Of a stretch of DNA of 64,000 nucleotides, positions 1 to 8,762 are shown piece by piece; the stretch's first letter is position 1; every line of letters begins with the position of its first letter. The position numbers were made by a program, and so were the translations under genes. Origin of the DNA: Aurantiacibacter spongiae (lineage in GTDB: Bacteria; Pseudomonadota; Alphaproteobacteria; Sphingomonadales; Sphingomonadaceae); NCBI RefSeq assembly GCF_003815535.1, contig NZ_RPFZ01000001.1, positions 1,550,001 to 1,614,000 on the forward strand. The letters are read 5' to 3'. The notes beneath the pieces are model-generated. The model was given only the letters and a program-made list of their open reading frames with translations, was not told the DNA's origin and made no database searches.

Positions 1-1371
1 TATGCGGATCGGGGTCTGCCCGCCAGCCAGCGCCGCGCCCCCGCAATTGACGACCAGCCTATGTTCGCCATGACTGAATTCGAACGCGAGTGTCGAGGCG
101 CAGCCGTGTCTGGCATGGCGACCGAGCGGCGGGGGCGATCCGTCGAGCAGCAGCGTGGACCGGCGCGCCGTGACGCGTGCGTAGCCCCAGCCGCGTGGTT
201 CCTTGAGAGGGCGGGCGCGCACGCCCGTCGCGTCGATCAGAGCTTTCAGTCGCTCCGCACTCGTCGCCGCCCCCCCTTGCCAGCTACCGAGGCCACCGTC
301 CGAATGGGTCAGCGCCAGCAAGGGTGGAACGAGCATCGCCAGCATCGTCTCCACCGCCTGCGGAACGTCCCTGTCGCAGGCGGCGTAGCAGGCCCGCAGA
401 TCGACAAGATCGGCGATGACGTCCATCTGTCCTACCGGGCTGCGCGACAGGACGCCTCCATCGTCGCCCACCAGTTCGCCCAGGGCACGCACCAGCCCGG
501 CCTCGCCGAAGAGGCGGCGCGGCTTGCCTTCGGGGAGCAACAGGCCGGCGGCGACGATCGCGCACCATCCCGTGACTTCCGCGAGTCGATCGGGTGCCCG
601 CCCGATGTTCCGGTCGAGCCAGCGGGCCGTGTCGGTCATGGCGTCGAGCATGCGCTGGCGAAGGGCGGCATGGTCCCCGCCCAGCAACAGCGGGGCATGG
701 ACCAACCAGTTGAGCAGCCGCGCACCGGCATGCTCGACCTTCCACGCCGGCCCCTTGCCGGGGCGCGGATTGGCATCGAGCCAGCTTTCCAGGATGCGCT
801 GCGCGGTTGCCGTGCACTGCTCGCGCGGCGCACAACTGGAAAGATCGCGCAACCAGGAAAAGCCGTGGATCGACCGCTCGACCGGGGGAACATGCTTGGC
901 GGTCGGCCCGAAATCCATCTGCGCGATGGGAGTTTTGACCCCGAAGATATGGAAATGCCCCGCGCGAAGCGCCGTCCCGGCCGGTCCGTCCCCCGGCAAC
1001 GGGCTTTCCACCGTCGCGAGCAGGCGGGGGCGCGCCGGCTTGCGGAACGGCGCGACGATCGTGGTGCCCGAAAACCCCATGCGATAGGCGAGACGGATGA
1101 GCTTCTCGCCAGCGGAGATGCGCGGCGGCTCGAAATCAGTAACGACGAGCGCGCGGTCGGCAGCGAGCGGGGCGGTGCCTTGCGGTGTCCCGCCGATGGG
1201 TGCGGATTCGCGGCGGGCGACTGGCCTGTCATGGGCCTTTGCAGGTCGCGTCTCGACCAGCGGCTCAGCGGTTTCGGTACCCAGCGGGATAGCGAGCTGT
1301 TCGGGGCGCGAGGATTTGGCCGATTTACCCTGCCGGGGTCCGTCCTTGAGTTCTCCGGCATGGGCGTTCAC
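1..1371 (-). CDS. Heparinase II/III family protein (3' end missing)
   Basis: An uninterrupted minus-strand frame of 457 codons enters from position 1371 and leaves the window at position 1, so the C-terminus is missing. The GTG start overlaps the rpe stop as GTGA, which fits translational coupling. The translation shows the alpha-helical heparinase-type core (FSWLRDLSS near residue 170, [16 protein letters not shown] near 210, [12 protein letters not shown] near 265). The beginning of the C-terminal beta domain follows ([20 protein letters not shown] near 425). Family members are usually polysaccharide lyases or lyase-like proteins. In sphingomonads a copy next to rpe is common and its substrate is not established. 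The first 60 residues are low-complexity and no classical signal peptide is seen. The family call comes from recognised sequence pattern; the substrate cannot be given. Confidence 0.85.
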   Translation of the reverse strand, partial: MNAHAGELKDGPRQGKSAKSSRPEQLAIPLGTETAEPLVETRPAKAHDRPVARRESAPIGGTPQGTAPLAADRALVVTDFEPPRISAGEKLIRLAYRMGFSGTTIVAPFRKPARPRLLATVESPLPGDGPAGTALRAGHFHIFGVKTPIAQMDFGPTAKHVPPVERSIHGFSWLRDLSSCAPREQCTATAQRILESWLDANPRPGKGPAWKVEHAGARLLNWLVHAPLLLGGDHAALRQRMLDAMTDTARWLDRNIGRAPDRLAEVTGWCAIVAAGLLLPEGKPRRLFGEAGLVRALGELVGDDGGVLSRSPVGQMDVIADLVDLRACYAACDRDVPQAVETMLAMLVPPLLALTHSDGGLGSWQGGAATSAERLKALIDATGVRARPLKEPRGWGYARVTARRSTLLLDGSPPPLGRHARHGCASTLAFEFSHGEHRLVVNCGGAALAGGQTPIRI

Positions 1372-2045
1372 GCGCGTTCTCCCCTCAGCGCAGCAATGTT
1401 CTCGCCGTAGCGTTCCGCCCCGCCTTCGAATGTGGCGGAGCCGGCGACGAGTACGTCTGCGCCCGCGTCCACGCACTGGCGCGCGGTATCCGCGTTGACG
1501 CCGCCGTCGACCTCGATCAGCACCTCGTGACCGCCCTTGTCGATCATCCGGCGAACCGCCTCGATCTTCTTGAGCTGACTGGTGATGAAGCTCTGCCCGC
1601 CGAAACCGGGATTGACGCTCATCACCAAGACGAGGTCGATCTCTTCGATCAGGTAGTCGAGCATCTTGGCCGGCGTTCCGGGATTGAGCGATATGCCAGC
1701 CTTGCAGCCTGCCGAACGGATCGCCTGGATGGTGCGGTGCACATGCGCTCCCGCCTCCGGGTGAATGGTGATGATATCCGCGCCAGCCCCCGTGAAAGGC
1801 TCGATCCAGTTGTCGACCGGCGATACCATCAAGTGAACATCGAAAGGTTTTTCGGAGTGCGGACGCAGCGCCTTCACCACGGCGGGGCCGATGGTGAGGT
1901 TGGGGACGTAGTGCCCGTCCATCACATCGACATGGATCCAGTCGCAACCCGCCTCGTCGATGGCGCGAACTTCTTCCCCCAGGCGAGCGAAATCGGCCGA
2001 CAGGATCGACGGGGAAATCAGCGGTGATCTGGACTGGACGGTCAT
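1368..2045 (-). CDS. rpe: Ribulose-phosphate 3-epimerase
   Basis: Interconverts D-ribulose 5-phosphate and D-xylulose 5-phosphate in the pentose phosphate pathway and Calvin-type reactions; cytosolic TIM barrel. Family motifs are present in order: [13 protein letters not shown] at the N-terminus, [12 protein letters not shown] with the metal-binding His and Asp, [12 protein letters not shown], and [11 protein letters not shown] with the catalytic Asp. At 225 residues the length is normal. The ATG at 2045 is preferred. A GTG four codons upstream at 2057 would add MIRA, and neither has a strong Shine-Dalgarno. The stop overlaps the GTG start of the heparinase-like gene by 4 nt. Confidence 0.96.
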   Translation of the reverse strand: MTVQSRSPLISPSILSADFARLGEEVRAIDEAGCDWIHVDVMDGHYVPNLTIGPAVVKALRPHSEKPFDVHLMVSPVDNWIEPFTGAGADIITIHPEAGAHVHRTIQAIRSAGCKAGISLNPGTPAKMLDYLIEEIDLVLVMSVNPGFGGQSFITSQLKKIEAVRRMIDKGGHEVLIEVDGGVNADTARQCVDAGADVLVAGSATFEGGAERYGENIAALRGERA

Positions 2046-2312
2046 GGCTCGGATCACTTCGTTAAGGATGTGCGAATCGCCCTACAAGCGGCGCGGACTT
2101 TCTTTTCCACCAATCGTGAGACGTATGCGGCGTTCCGCTTCTTTTCCTTCGGCTTTCACCTGACGAACGTTCTCTTCAGCGGCGGTTCACTGGCGAAACC
2201 TAATTTCTCCCGTAATTATCGGGTACACTTGGCGCGAGACTGTTCATGGCCGCTTCGGACAGGTCATGGGTCTGGTGGCCCCGCGCCCGGGCAATGACTG
2301 AAGGTTGTTTTT

Positions 2313-2813
2313 ATGATGAGCAGGTTCACACGTATCGCGGCTGCCACGGTCGCGGCGGGCGCCATGGCGACGGGCGGAGCGGTGCCGGTTGCCGCGCAGC
2401 AGTACAATCGCGAGGTGCGCCATTCGATCGCGCCGTGCCAGGGAAGTGGTCCGGCGGTTTGGATCAACGTGACCAATATCAAGAACTCGACAGGAAAGCT
2501 CCGCGTTCAGCTTTACCGCGGTACCGAACGCGACTGGCTGGAGGACGGCCGCTGGCTGACCCGGATCGAGGTTCCCGCCAGGCAGGGCGTCATGCAGGTG
2601 TGTATGCCCGTTCCCGCCGCGGGAAGCTACGCGCTGGCGATCAGGCACGACGCTAACGGCAATGGCAGCACCGATATCATGTCGGATGGCGGGGGCATGT
2701 CGAACAATCCGAGCATCAACATCTTCAACCTCGGTCGTCCGAGCATCAACCGAACGCGGTTTACCGTGGGCCGCGAGGTGCTCCCGATGACGATCCGCAT
2801 GCGCTACATGTAG
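2313..2813 (+). CDS. Secreted DUF2141 domain protein
   Basis: A 166-residue protein with an N-terminal signal peptide (Arg followed by an Ala/Gly-rich hydrophobic stretch, probable cleavage after PVAAQ near residue 30). The mature part fits the DUF2141 beta-sandwich family: VWINVTNIKNSTGKLRVQLY, a central GSYALAIRHDANGNG segment with Asp/Asn residues that look like a metal-binding turn, and a C-terminus ending in IRMRYM. Function of the family is unknown. A second, shorter DUF2141 protein occurs at 8189-8668 and ends with the same IRMRYM signature. An AAGG stands 8 nt before the ATG; a second ATG follows immediately. The gene is isolated, with a 256-nt upstream region in which I see no clear promoter. 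Confidence 0.85.
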   Translation: MMSRFTRIAAATVAAGAMATGGAVPVAAQQYNREVRHSIAPCQGSGPAVWINVTNIKNSTGKLRVQLYRGTERDWLEDGRWLTRIEVPARQGVMQVCMPVPAAGSYALAIRHDANGNGSTDIMSDGGGMSNNPSINIFNLGRPSINRTRFTVGREVLPMTIRMRYM

Positions 2814-2821
2814 AAGCCGCG

Positions 2822-3709
2822 TCAGGCGCGTCGCTTGGCGCGCCATACGCGCCACATTACTCCCGGCGCGGCGAGGACCGGGTGGCGTTCGCGCCAGGGC
2901 GTCAGCTTGACTGCGATGCCCGTATGCCGCTCGACCTTCCAGGCACCGTATCGGGCCGCCCCGTCGAATGTTCGCGTTGCCCGCAGCAGGCGCAGAATGT
3001 TGATCGGCTTGCCCAGGCGCCGCCGCGTTCGCCACCAGGCCTTGATCGACCGGCGCCTGTTCGCCGCCATGTCGGGCGCGATATGCGACCCGTGTCGTCG
3101 GAAATGGATGTCGTCCGACTTCAGGGCGTCGCTCAACAGACCGTCGAAATGGCCGGCGTTGAGTTCGAGTATCGAGTTTTCCCGCCCGGCTTTCTCGACC
3201 CGCAATTCGGCCTGGTAGGTTGCCCGGAACAGGGCCCGCCAGTAGTCCGCCTCCGTCCCGCTGCAAGGCCCGACTGCCACCGCAAGTCGCGCCGCCGTCA
3301 GGACAGCGGCCTCGGTCGCCTGCGTCACTTCGACGCGCGCTGCGTCGTCCCGATACCAGACCAGCGCGGATGGCTGCACGAAGCGCGCCCAGATCGTCGT
3401 GTCGAGCGTTTCTCCCCGCGCCGCCTCGGCGAATTTCGCGAGGGTCATGGTCGCGATCTTGGCGCGCAGGATCTCGTCTTTGCAAGCCCGTTCGCGATAG
3501 GAAACGCGGGGCCAGATGCCCCGTTCTGGTCGGCCGGGAAGCAGGACATAATAGTCGAGCACCCCCTCGCGCGAGCCTGTCCTGAGGTTCGAGCCGTAGA
3601 ACAGGACGGCCAACGCGCCGGCTTCCCGGGCCAGGACTGCGGCGAATTCGGTTACCGCTGGATCGACGGCTCGCGACAGCGCCGCCTCCACCCGCGCAGA
3701 CAGGCTCAC
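2822..3709 (-). CDS. Putative nucleotidyltransferase, Tam41-like
   Basis: A 295-residue protein I only partly recognise. Residues 35-57 read VLFYGS, a variable loop, then LDYYVLL. This resembles the nucleotidyltransferase core of mitochondrial-type phosphatidate cytidylyltransferase Tam41 (YGSG...D-hydrophobic). It is translated downstream of a lipid-kinase-like gene whose stop it overlaps by 4 nt, and phosphatidate would be the kinase product. A role in CDP-diacylglycerol or another phospholipid head-group step is therefore plausible. It remains inference, because the second catalytic acid and the rest of the fold cannot be verified by eye. The C-terminus is very basic (WRVWRAKRRA), which may favour membrane association. 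No signal peptide or membrane segment is seen. Confidence 0.6.
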   Translation of the reverse strand: MSLSARVEAALSRAVDPAVTEFAAVLAREAGALAVLFYGSNLRTGSREGVLDYYVLLPGRPERGIWPRVSYRERACKDEILRAKIATMTLAKFAEAARGETLDTTIWARFVQPSALVWYRDDAARVEVTQATEAAVLTAARLAVAVGPCSGTEADYWRALFRATYQAELRVEKAGRENSILELNAGHFDGLLSDALKSDDIHFRRHGSHIAPDMAANRRRSIKAWWRTRRRLGKPINILRLLRATRTFDGAARYGAWKVERHTGIAVKLTPWRERHPVLAAPGVMWRVWRAKRRA

Positions 3710-4734
3710 GGAACGACGAAGCGCAGCCTCGGCCCCGCCGACAACCGGTACTCGCCGGGGGGAAAGGCCTCCCCGTCGAGGATGAAATTGTTCTCGATGT
3801 CGAAATCGACCGTTTCGGCGCCGTAGGCGTGAAAACCGCGCTCCCGGGTCCGCTCGCTGGCGTTGCCTCGCAGGATTGCCCCCAGCCGCAGCAACAGGCT
3901 GCGCCGAACATTGTCCATCACCGCGAGACGCAACGGTTCCTCGATCCCGCGAAAGGGGGCAAGACCTGCGGGGAAGCGTTCGAGCGTAGAGGCGAACACC
4001 ATCCAGCGCTCGCCCGCCGGCAAACCCCCGCGATGCGGCAGGTCCGCGCCCTCGCTGTCACGAAGGCGCATCGGCGTGCCGCGCCGCCAGGCATTCTCGT
4101 TGCTGCCGAAAAAGGCCTGCGCGACGCTCCATGCCGTGGTCAGACCGACGACGGCATTGTTGAAGGCGCCCAGATCGTGGCTGCGCTGGCCAAGGGCGAT
4201 CGCGCGGGTGAAAGCGCCCGCGCCCAGCACGAAGCCGCGCACCTGCGCCCGCTCGTTCTCGCGCTGGGTCACGACCAGCGGGCGGCGGAAGGCTGCACGC
4301 CCACGCCGCGCCGCCTGGAGTGCCTCGTCCAGCGTCCAGCCGGAGGGCAGTCGCAGATCGTGCGCCAGTGCGTTTGTCTTGCCGTTGGGCAGGATGATGA
4401 GGCGCGGCCAGTTGCCGGCGAATACGCCCGCCCCACAGGTCAGCACGTCGCGCACCGTCCCATCGCCACCGTCGATGGCAATGTAATCGACCCGCTTCGA
4501 TGCGAAATCGGCAAGGATACCTGCCAGTTCCTTGCGCCGTTCGGGCATGGCCACGATCACGTCGTCGCGCAGGGTCGACGGCTCGAGGCCATTCTCGTTA
4601 CGATGGCTGCGCGAATTGCGGATCATCCCCACCAGCGGGCGGGCGCGCACGGGGAAGAGCGGCACGTCGTTGGCGGCGACGGGCTTCGCATCCATCTGTG
4701 GCAGCCGTTCGAAGAGGTGGATGGTCCCGTGCAT
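3706..4734 (-). CDS. Diacylglycerol/sphingosine kinase family protein
   Basis: ATP-dependent lipid kinase of the DAGK catalytic domain family. The nucleotide-binding signature AIDGGDGTVRDVL is at residues 86-98 (GGDGT at 89-93) and the LPNGKTNALAHDL loop, equivalent to PxGTxN, is at 115-127. The C-terminal half is the usual beta sandwich, ending with DGEAFPPGEYRLSAGPRLRFVVP. Length (342 residues) is typical. Substrate could be diacylglycerol, ceramide or another long-chain lipid; sphingomonads make sphingolipids, so ceramide-type kinases must be considered. Translation overlaps the downstream Tam41-like gene by 4 nt, so the two probably work on the same lipid. An alternative start at 4695 (MDAKPV) would remove 13 residues. 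Confidence 0.85.
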   Translation of the reverse strand: MHGTIHLFERLPQMDAKPVAANDVPLFPVRARPLVGMIRNSRSHRNENGLEPSTLRDDVIVAMPERRKELAGILADFASKRVDYIAIDGGDGTVRDVLTCGAGVFAGNWPRLIILPNGKTNALAHDLRLPSGWTLDEALQAARRGRAAFRRPLVVTQRENERAQVRGFVLGAGAFTRAIALGQRSHDLGAFNNAVVGLTTAWSVAQAFFGSNENAWRRGTPMRLRDSEGADLPHRGGLPAGERWMVFASTLERFPAGLAPFRGIEEPLRLAVMDNVRRSLLLRLGAILRGNASERTRERGFHAYGAETVDFDIENNFILDGEAFPPGEYRLSAGPRLRFVVP

Positions 4735-4938
4735 TATCCTTTTGCCTTAAACATGGGTTTCGTCAGTTTACCATGCCCAGAAACGAAAATGGGACGCCTG
4801 TCGTCCTCCTGCAACACGGCAAGCAGGCGATTTCCGGGAGAACCGGCGGCAGGCCGGAGTTGTTCCGTCCGCCCGTTTGCCGTTACAGATCGCGAATGAG
4901 CGCCCGGACCGCACGTGTGAACAAGGATTGCTGAAGCC

Positions 4939-6159
4939 ATGCTGACAAAAGCCCTGCTCGACGCCGCGCGCGGCCACGAAGAGCGCATCACCGCCTTGCG
5001 CCGGGCGATACACGCGGAGCCCGAACTGGGCCTCGATACGCCGATGACGCTGGCCAAGGTCAGGGCGGAACTCGCCGATCTTCCGCTGGACTGGCGGGAG
5101 GGGCCATCCTGCACCGGCGCGGTAGCGGTGCTCGAGGGCGCGCGCCCGGGCCGCACCGTGCTGCTGCGCGGCGACATGGACGCGCTGCCCATGCAGGAAG
5201 CGACAGGTCTCGATTTCGCGTCGACGATCGATGGGCGCATGCACGCCTGCGGACACGACGCGCACACCGCCATGCTGGCCGGCGCCGCGCGCGTGCTCGC
5301 AGAGCGGCGGGGCGAGTTGCCGGGGCGGGTGCTCTTCATGTTCCAGCCGGGCGAGGAAGGCTATCACGGCGCGCGTCACATGCTGCGAGACGGGCTTCTG
5401 GGCGGTGGGGACAGCGGCGAGGCGTTGCCCGATGCCGCCTTCGCCCTTCACGTGTGGCCCAACGCTCCGCATGGCCGCATCGAAGGTCGCGCCCCCGCCA
5501 TGATGGCCTCCGCCGATCAGTTCGACATCACTGTCGAGGGCGCGGGCGGCCACGCCTCCATGCCCTACGACGCAACCGATCCCGTTCCTGTCGGCGCCGA
5601 GATCGTCCTCGCCGTGCAAACCATGATGACCCGCCGCTTCGATGCTGCCGAGGCTGCGGTCGTGACCGTGACGACGATGCAGGCCGGTTCGGCGCACAAC
5701 GTCATCCCCGACCAGGTCGAGTTGAAGGGCACGATCCGCACTTTATCTCCCGAACGGCGTGCAGCCGTGCGTGACGCGATTTCCCGGGTCGTGGAAAACG
5801 TTGCCGCGGCGCATGACTGCACCGGCTCGGTGACGTTCACCGATGGATTTCCGGTCACGATGAACGACCCGCGCGCCGTCGCGCTCGCCCGCGACATCGC
5901 TTGCCAGATCGGCGGCGAGCACGGCTGGCACGACCGCCCGGCCCCGACGATGGGGGCCGAGGATTTCAGCTACGTGCTGGAACAGGTTCCCGGGGCGATG
6001 CTGTTCATCGGCGCCGCGGCGGAAGGGGCCGACTGGAAGGGATGCTGCGGCCTGCACTCCACGCGAATGGTGCTCGACGAAAGCGTCCTGCCGCGCGGCA
6101 CCGCCTTCCTCGCAGGTTGCGCCACGAAATTCCTCGAGACTGGATGGGCCGCCGAATAG
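4939..6159 (+). CDS. M20 family amidohydrolase (hippurate hydrolase type)
   Basis: A 406-residue cytosolic zinc-dependent aminoacylase/amidohydrolase of peptidase family M20D, which removes acyl groups from N-acyl amino acids or related amides. Metal-binding motifs are in place: RGDMDALPM, MHACGHDAHTAML, QPGEEGYHGARHM, and the C-terminal PTMGAEDFSYVLEQVPGA. The dimerisation domain lies between about residues 185 and 300. The gene stands alone, divergent from the lipid kinase with a 204-nt gap and upstream of tRNA-Arg. The exact substrate is not readable from sequence. Confidence 0.93.
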   Translation: MLTKALLDAARGHEERITALRRAIHAEPELGLDTPMTLAKVRAELADLPLDWREGPSCTGAVAVLEGARPGRTVLLRGDMDALPMQEATGLDFASTIDGRMHACGHDAHTAMLAGAARVLAERRGELPGRVLFMFQPGEEGYHGARHMLRDGLLGGGDSGEALPDAAFALHVWPNAPHGRIEGRAPAMMASADQFDITVEGAGGHASMPYDATDPVPVGAEIVLAVQTMMTRRFDAAEAAVVTVTTMQAGSAHNVIPDQVELKGTIRTLSPERRAAVRDAISRVVENVAAAHDCTGSVTFTDGFPVTMNDPRAVALARDIACQIGGEHGWHDRPAPTMGAEDFSYVLEQVPGAMLFIGAAAEGADWKGCCGLHSTRMVLDESVLPRGTAFLAGCATKFLETGWAAE

Positions 6160-6216
6160 ACTTGGCGACAGGCCCGCACGTTGCTAATCGCCCGCAACGA
6201 CCGGTCACAGACCAAG

Positions 6217-6293
<77 letters not shown>

Positions 6294-6461
6294 GCTTTTC
6301 CGCCGTCTGCCCGTTTTACCTTTATGCTGCACAGCAACCTGATCCGGTGCGTAGTCGGGTAGAGAGATCGGGCGGGCGGACTACGGTTGCCGGGTCGATG
6401 CCCGGACCTCGGGCATGGGCGCTAACCGGATGGAAACTTCGACGCGGTAGAGGCGGGGGCA

Positions 6462-6857
6462 ATGAACGCCATTCCCCCCAATTTCGGCTCTTCGCAGGCG
6501 CGCTCGACGGTGAGCGCCAGCACCACTTCGATGCGTTGGGCCGCGCTGAGCGAGGCGGCGCAGGTCGTCGCCATGCTGGCCGGCATCGAGCCGGAAAGAC
6601 CGGGCAAGGACATCCGCAATTTCCCGGCGCTCATCCGCGATGCCGAGCCCTGGCGGCGCGAAATGGCGGACAGGGGCTGCGCCGATCTGGCGGCAGTCAT
6701 GGAGCCGGGCATAGCGACCCTGCTCGCGGTTAACGCCCGCGGGGCCGACTGCAAACCGGCCGCGCTCGCCCTGTGGCGCGAATTCACGCAGGCGCGGTGC
6801 GCGGTGCTCGCACTGCTGCCCCCCGCCGGGGAGATGGGCCCCCGCCGCTACGCATGA
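6462..6857 (+). CDS. Conserved hypothetical protein
   Basis: A 131-residue soluble protein, not recognised. It is alanine- and arginine-rich, predicted mostly helical, with no signal peptide or membrane segment. A central segment reads EAAQVVAMLAGIEPE and the C-terminal part contains two cysteines (GADCKP, ARCAVL). A purine-rich stretch GAGGCGGGGGCA precedes the ATG, and codon use (G/C third positions) fits a real gene. It lies between tRNA-Arg and the MmcB-like gene on the same strand; no function can be proposed. Confidence 0.6.
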   Translation: MNAIPPNFGSSQARSTVSASTTSMRWAALSEAAQVVAMLAGIEPERPGKDIRNFPALIRDAEPWRREMADRGCADLAAVMEPGIATLLAVNARGADCKPAALALWREFTQARCAVLALLPPAGEMGPRRYA

Positions 6858-6917
6858 AGGGTTCGACCGCGCTTCCCCGCGCTTGACCGTGTTCTTATTT
6901 CGTTCCAGCATGCGGCC

Positions 6918-7448
6918 ATGCCCGATTCGCTGATCGCCGCCGCCAAGCCGGACCAAGATACCGCTTCCGCCCAGGATGCCTTCGCGTTGCGTTCGCGCGC
7001 CGTATGCCGGGGCATAGGGCGTTTGTTCGCCCGCAACGACATCTGGACGCTGACGGAAATGCCGCTGCGCAACGGTCGCCGCGCCGATCTCATGGGGGTC
7101 GATGCCAAGGGCAAGATCGTGATCGTGGAGGTGAAGACGGCGCGCGGCGATCTGCTGGGTGACGGGAAGTGGCCGGACTATCTCGACTTTTGCGATCGCT
7201 TCTACTGGGGCCTTCCTCCCGAACTCGATCGCGCGATCCTGGACGGGGCGGATTACCGACCCGAATGCTGCGGCGTGATCGTGGCCGACGAATACGATGC
7301 GGAGATCGTTCGCCCGGCGCCGAGCCATCCTCTCGCCGCCGCGCGCCGCCGGCTGGAGGTCGAGCGCCTGGCGCGCACGTCCATGCGCCGCCAGCTCGTT
7401 GCCGCCGATCCGCATTGCAGTAGCTGGGGCGCCGAACTGGCCGGCTAG
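6918..7448 (+). CDS. MmcB family DNA repair protein
   Basis: A 176-residue member of the MmcB-like (PF06319) family. This is a restriction-endonuclease-like fold protein named after the Caulobacter mitomycin-C-inducible gene mmcB. Conserved features are RADLMGVDAKGKIVIVEVKTARGDLLGDGKWPDY, i.e. an acidic residue before the central strand and an E-V-K (nuclease-like D..ExK pattern), followed by FYWGLP and GVIVADEYDAEI. These residues suggest a PD-(D/E)xK nuclease core acting on DNA, though the biochemical activity is not established to my knowledge. No SOS box was recognised in the short upstream region. Confidence 0.85.
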   Translation: MPDSLIAAAKPDQDTASAQDAFALRSRAVCRGIGRLFARNDIWTLTEMPLRNGRRADLMGVDAKGKIVIVEVKTARGDLLGDGKWPDYLDFCDRFYWGLPPELDRAILDGADYRPECCGVIVADEYDAEIVRPAPSHPLAAARRRLEVERLARTSMRRQLVAADPHCSSWGAELAG

Positions 7449-7502
7449 CGCGCGCGGCTCGTTCCGCCCTGTCAATCGCGTCCGAATGCGGGCATACGAA
7501 GC

Positions 7503-8222
7503 ATGGCCATGTGGTTTGCGATCGTCCTTTCCGCCCTCGCCATGACGGGTATCGTCGCCGCGCGCTACGCTTTGGCGAGCGGTGCCTTCGCCCTTGCGAC
7601 CTCGCGAAGACGCCCTGGCCTGTACGACAGGCTGGGCAAGCAGATCGGGCGGGAAATCCGCTGGTCTCTGGTTTCAGCGGCGATCTACGGCATTCCGGCA
7701 GGCGTGGTCGCCTGGGGTTGGCAGGAGCGAGGTTGGACGCGCATCTACACCGAATGGACGGCACTTCCGCTCTGGTACCTGCCGGTTTCGCTGCTGATCT
7801 ACCTCTTCGCGCACGATAGCTGGTTCTACTGGACGCACCGACTGATGCACCGCCCGCGCCTGTTCCGCATCGCTCATGCCGTGCATCATGCCAGTCGTCC
7901 GCCCACCGCCTGGGCGGCGATGAGCTTTCACCCGATCGAAGCGGTTACGGGCGCCGTCGTGATTCCGCTGCTCGTCTTCCTGGTGCCGGTTCATGTCGCG
8001 GTCCTCGCGCTCGTGCTGACGATCATGACCGTGATGGGCGTGACCAATCACATGGGCTGGGAGATGTTTCCCGCGCGTTTCGTTCATTCGCCCTTAGGCA
8101 AATGGCTGATAACGGCGAGCCACCACCACGTTCATCATCAGGCCTACAACTGCAATTACGGCCTCTATTTTCGCTTCTGGGATCGCCTGTGCCAAACCGA
8201 CCGCGGACTTTCCGCACCCTGA
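7503..8222 (+). CDS. Sterol desaturase/fatty acid hydroxylase family protein
   Basis: A 239-residue integral membrane di-iron oxygenase of the fatty acid hydroxylase superfamily. The characteristic histidine clusters are visible: HDSWFYWTHRLMH (residues 104-116), HAVHH (125-129) and HHHVHH (207-212), with membrane segments at about 1-20, 55-75, 90-105 and 150-180. Such enzymes hydroxylate or desaturate lipids, sterols or carotenoids; the length and layout are typical of the short bacterial members. The next gene starts inside its 3' end, so expression is probably linked. Confidence 0.9.
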   Translation: MAMWFAIVLSALAMTGIVAARYALASGAFALATSRRRPGLYDRLGKQIGREIRWSLVSAAIYGIPAGVVAWGWQERGWTRIYTEWTALPLWYLPVSLLIYLFAHDSWFYWTHRLMHRPRLFRIAHAVHHASRPPTAWAAMSFHPIEAVTGAVVIPLLVFLVPVHVAVLALVLTIMTVMGVTNHMGWEMFPARFVHSPLGKWLITASHHHVHHQAYNCNYGLYFRFWDRLCQTDRGLSAP

Positions 8223-8668
8223 CCTTCGTCACCGCCTCGCTCGTGCTGGCCGGATTCTCCACGCCGCTGGCGGCCGATCCGGCGCGCACGGGGGGGACCG
8301 AGGTGATCGTCGAGGTGACGAACCTGCGCTCGGGCGAGGGCACGGTGCGTGCCTGCATGACGGCCGATCCCGAGCGATTTCCCCGCTGCCGCGACGATGC
8401 GCGAAGCTTCCGTGTCGTGGTGCCCGCATCGCAGGCGCACGAATTGCATTTTCGCGGAGTGTCGCCGGGGAGATACGCCATCGCGCTACTGCATGACGAG
8501 AACGACAACGGTCGCGCCGATCGCGCTCTCGGCATGATGCCCAAGGAAGGATTCGGCTTTTCGCGCGACGCACCGGTGCGCATGGGCCCGCCCAAGTTCG
8601 ACGAGGCCGCGATAGCGGTTGGCGAAACGGCGCAGCACCGCTCGATCCGCATGCGCTACATGCTCTAG
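8189..8668 (+). CDS. Secreted DUF2141 domain protein (second copy)
   Basis: A 159-residue protein starting at GTG 8189, inside the end of the hydroxylase gene; the frame remains open further upstream. The start is placed so that a signal peptide follows (RTLTFVTASLVLAGF, cleavage near PLAADPA). The mature domain has VIVEVTNLRSGEGTVRACM, PGRYAIALLHDENDNGRADRA with a Ca-binding-like D/N loop, GFGFSRDA, and the C-terminus SIRMRYML. It resembles the protein at 2313-2813, but the two are clearly diverged. Function of DUF2141 is unknown. The 34-nt overlap with the hydroxylase argues for co-translation. Confidence 0.85.
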   Translation: MPNRPRTFRTLTFVTASLVLAGFSTPLAADPARTGGTEVIVEVTNLRSGEGTVRACMTADPERFPRCRDDARSFRVVVPASQAHELHFRGVSPGRYAIALLHDENDNGRADRALGMMPKEGFGFSRDAPVRMGPPKFDEAAIAVGETAQHRSIRMRYML

Positions 8669-8762
8669 CGACCGGGTTCGGCGATGCGCCGAAACGGGCG
8701 CAACTTCACGATTTATTTACCACGTCGCGCCAGAAAGGCCGTGCCAGCAAGGGATAAAGGGC

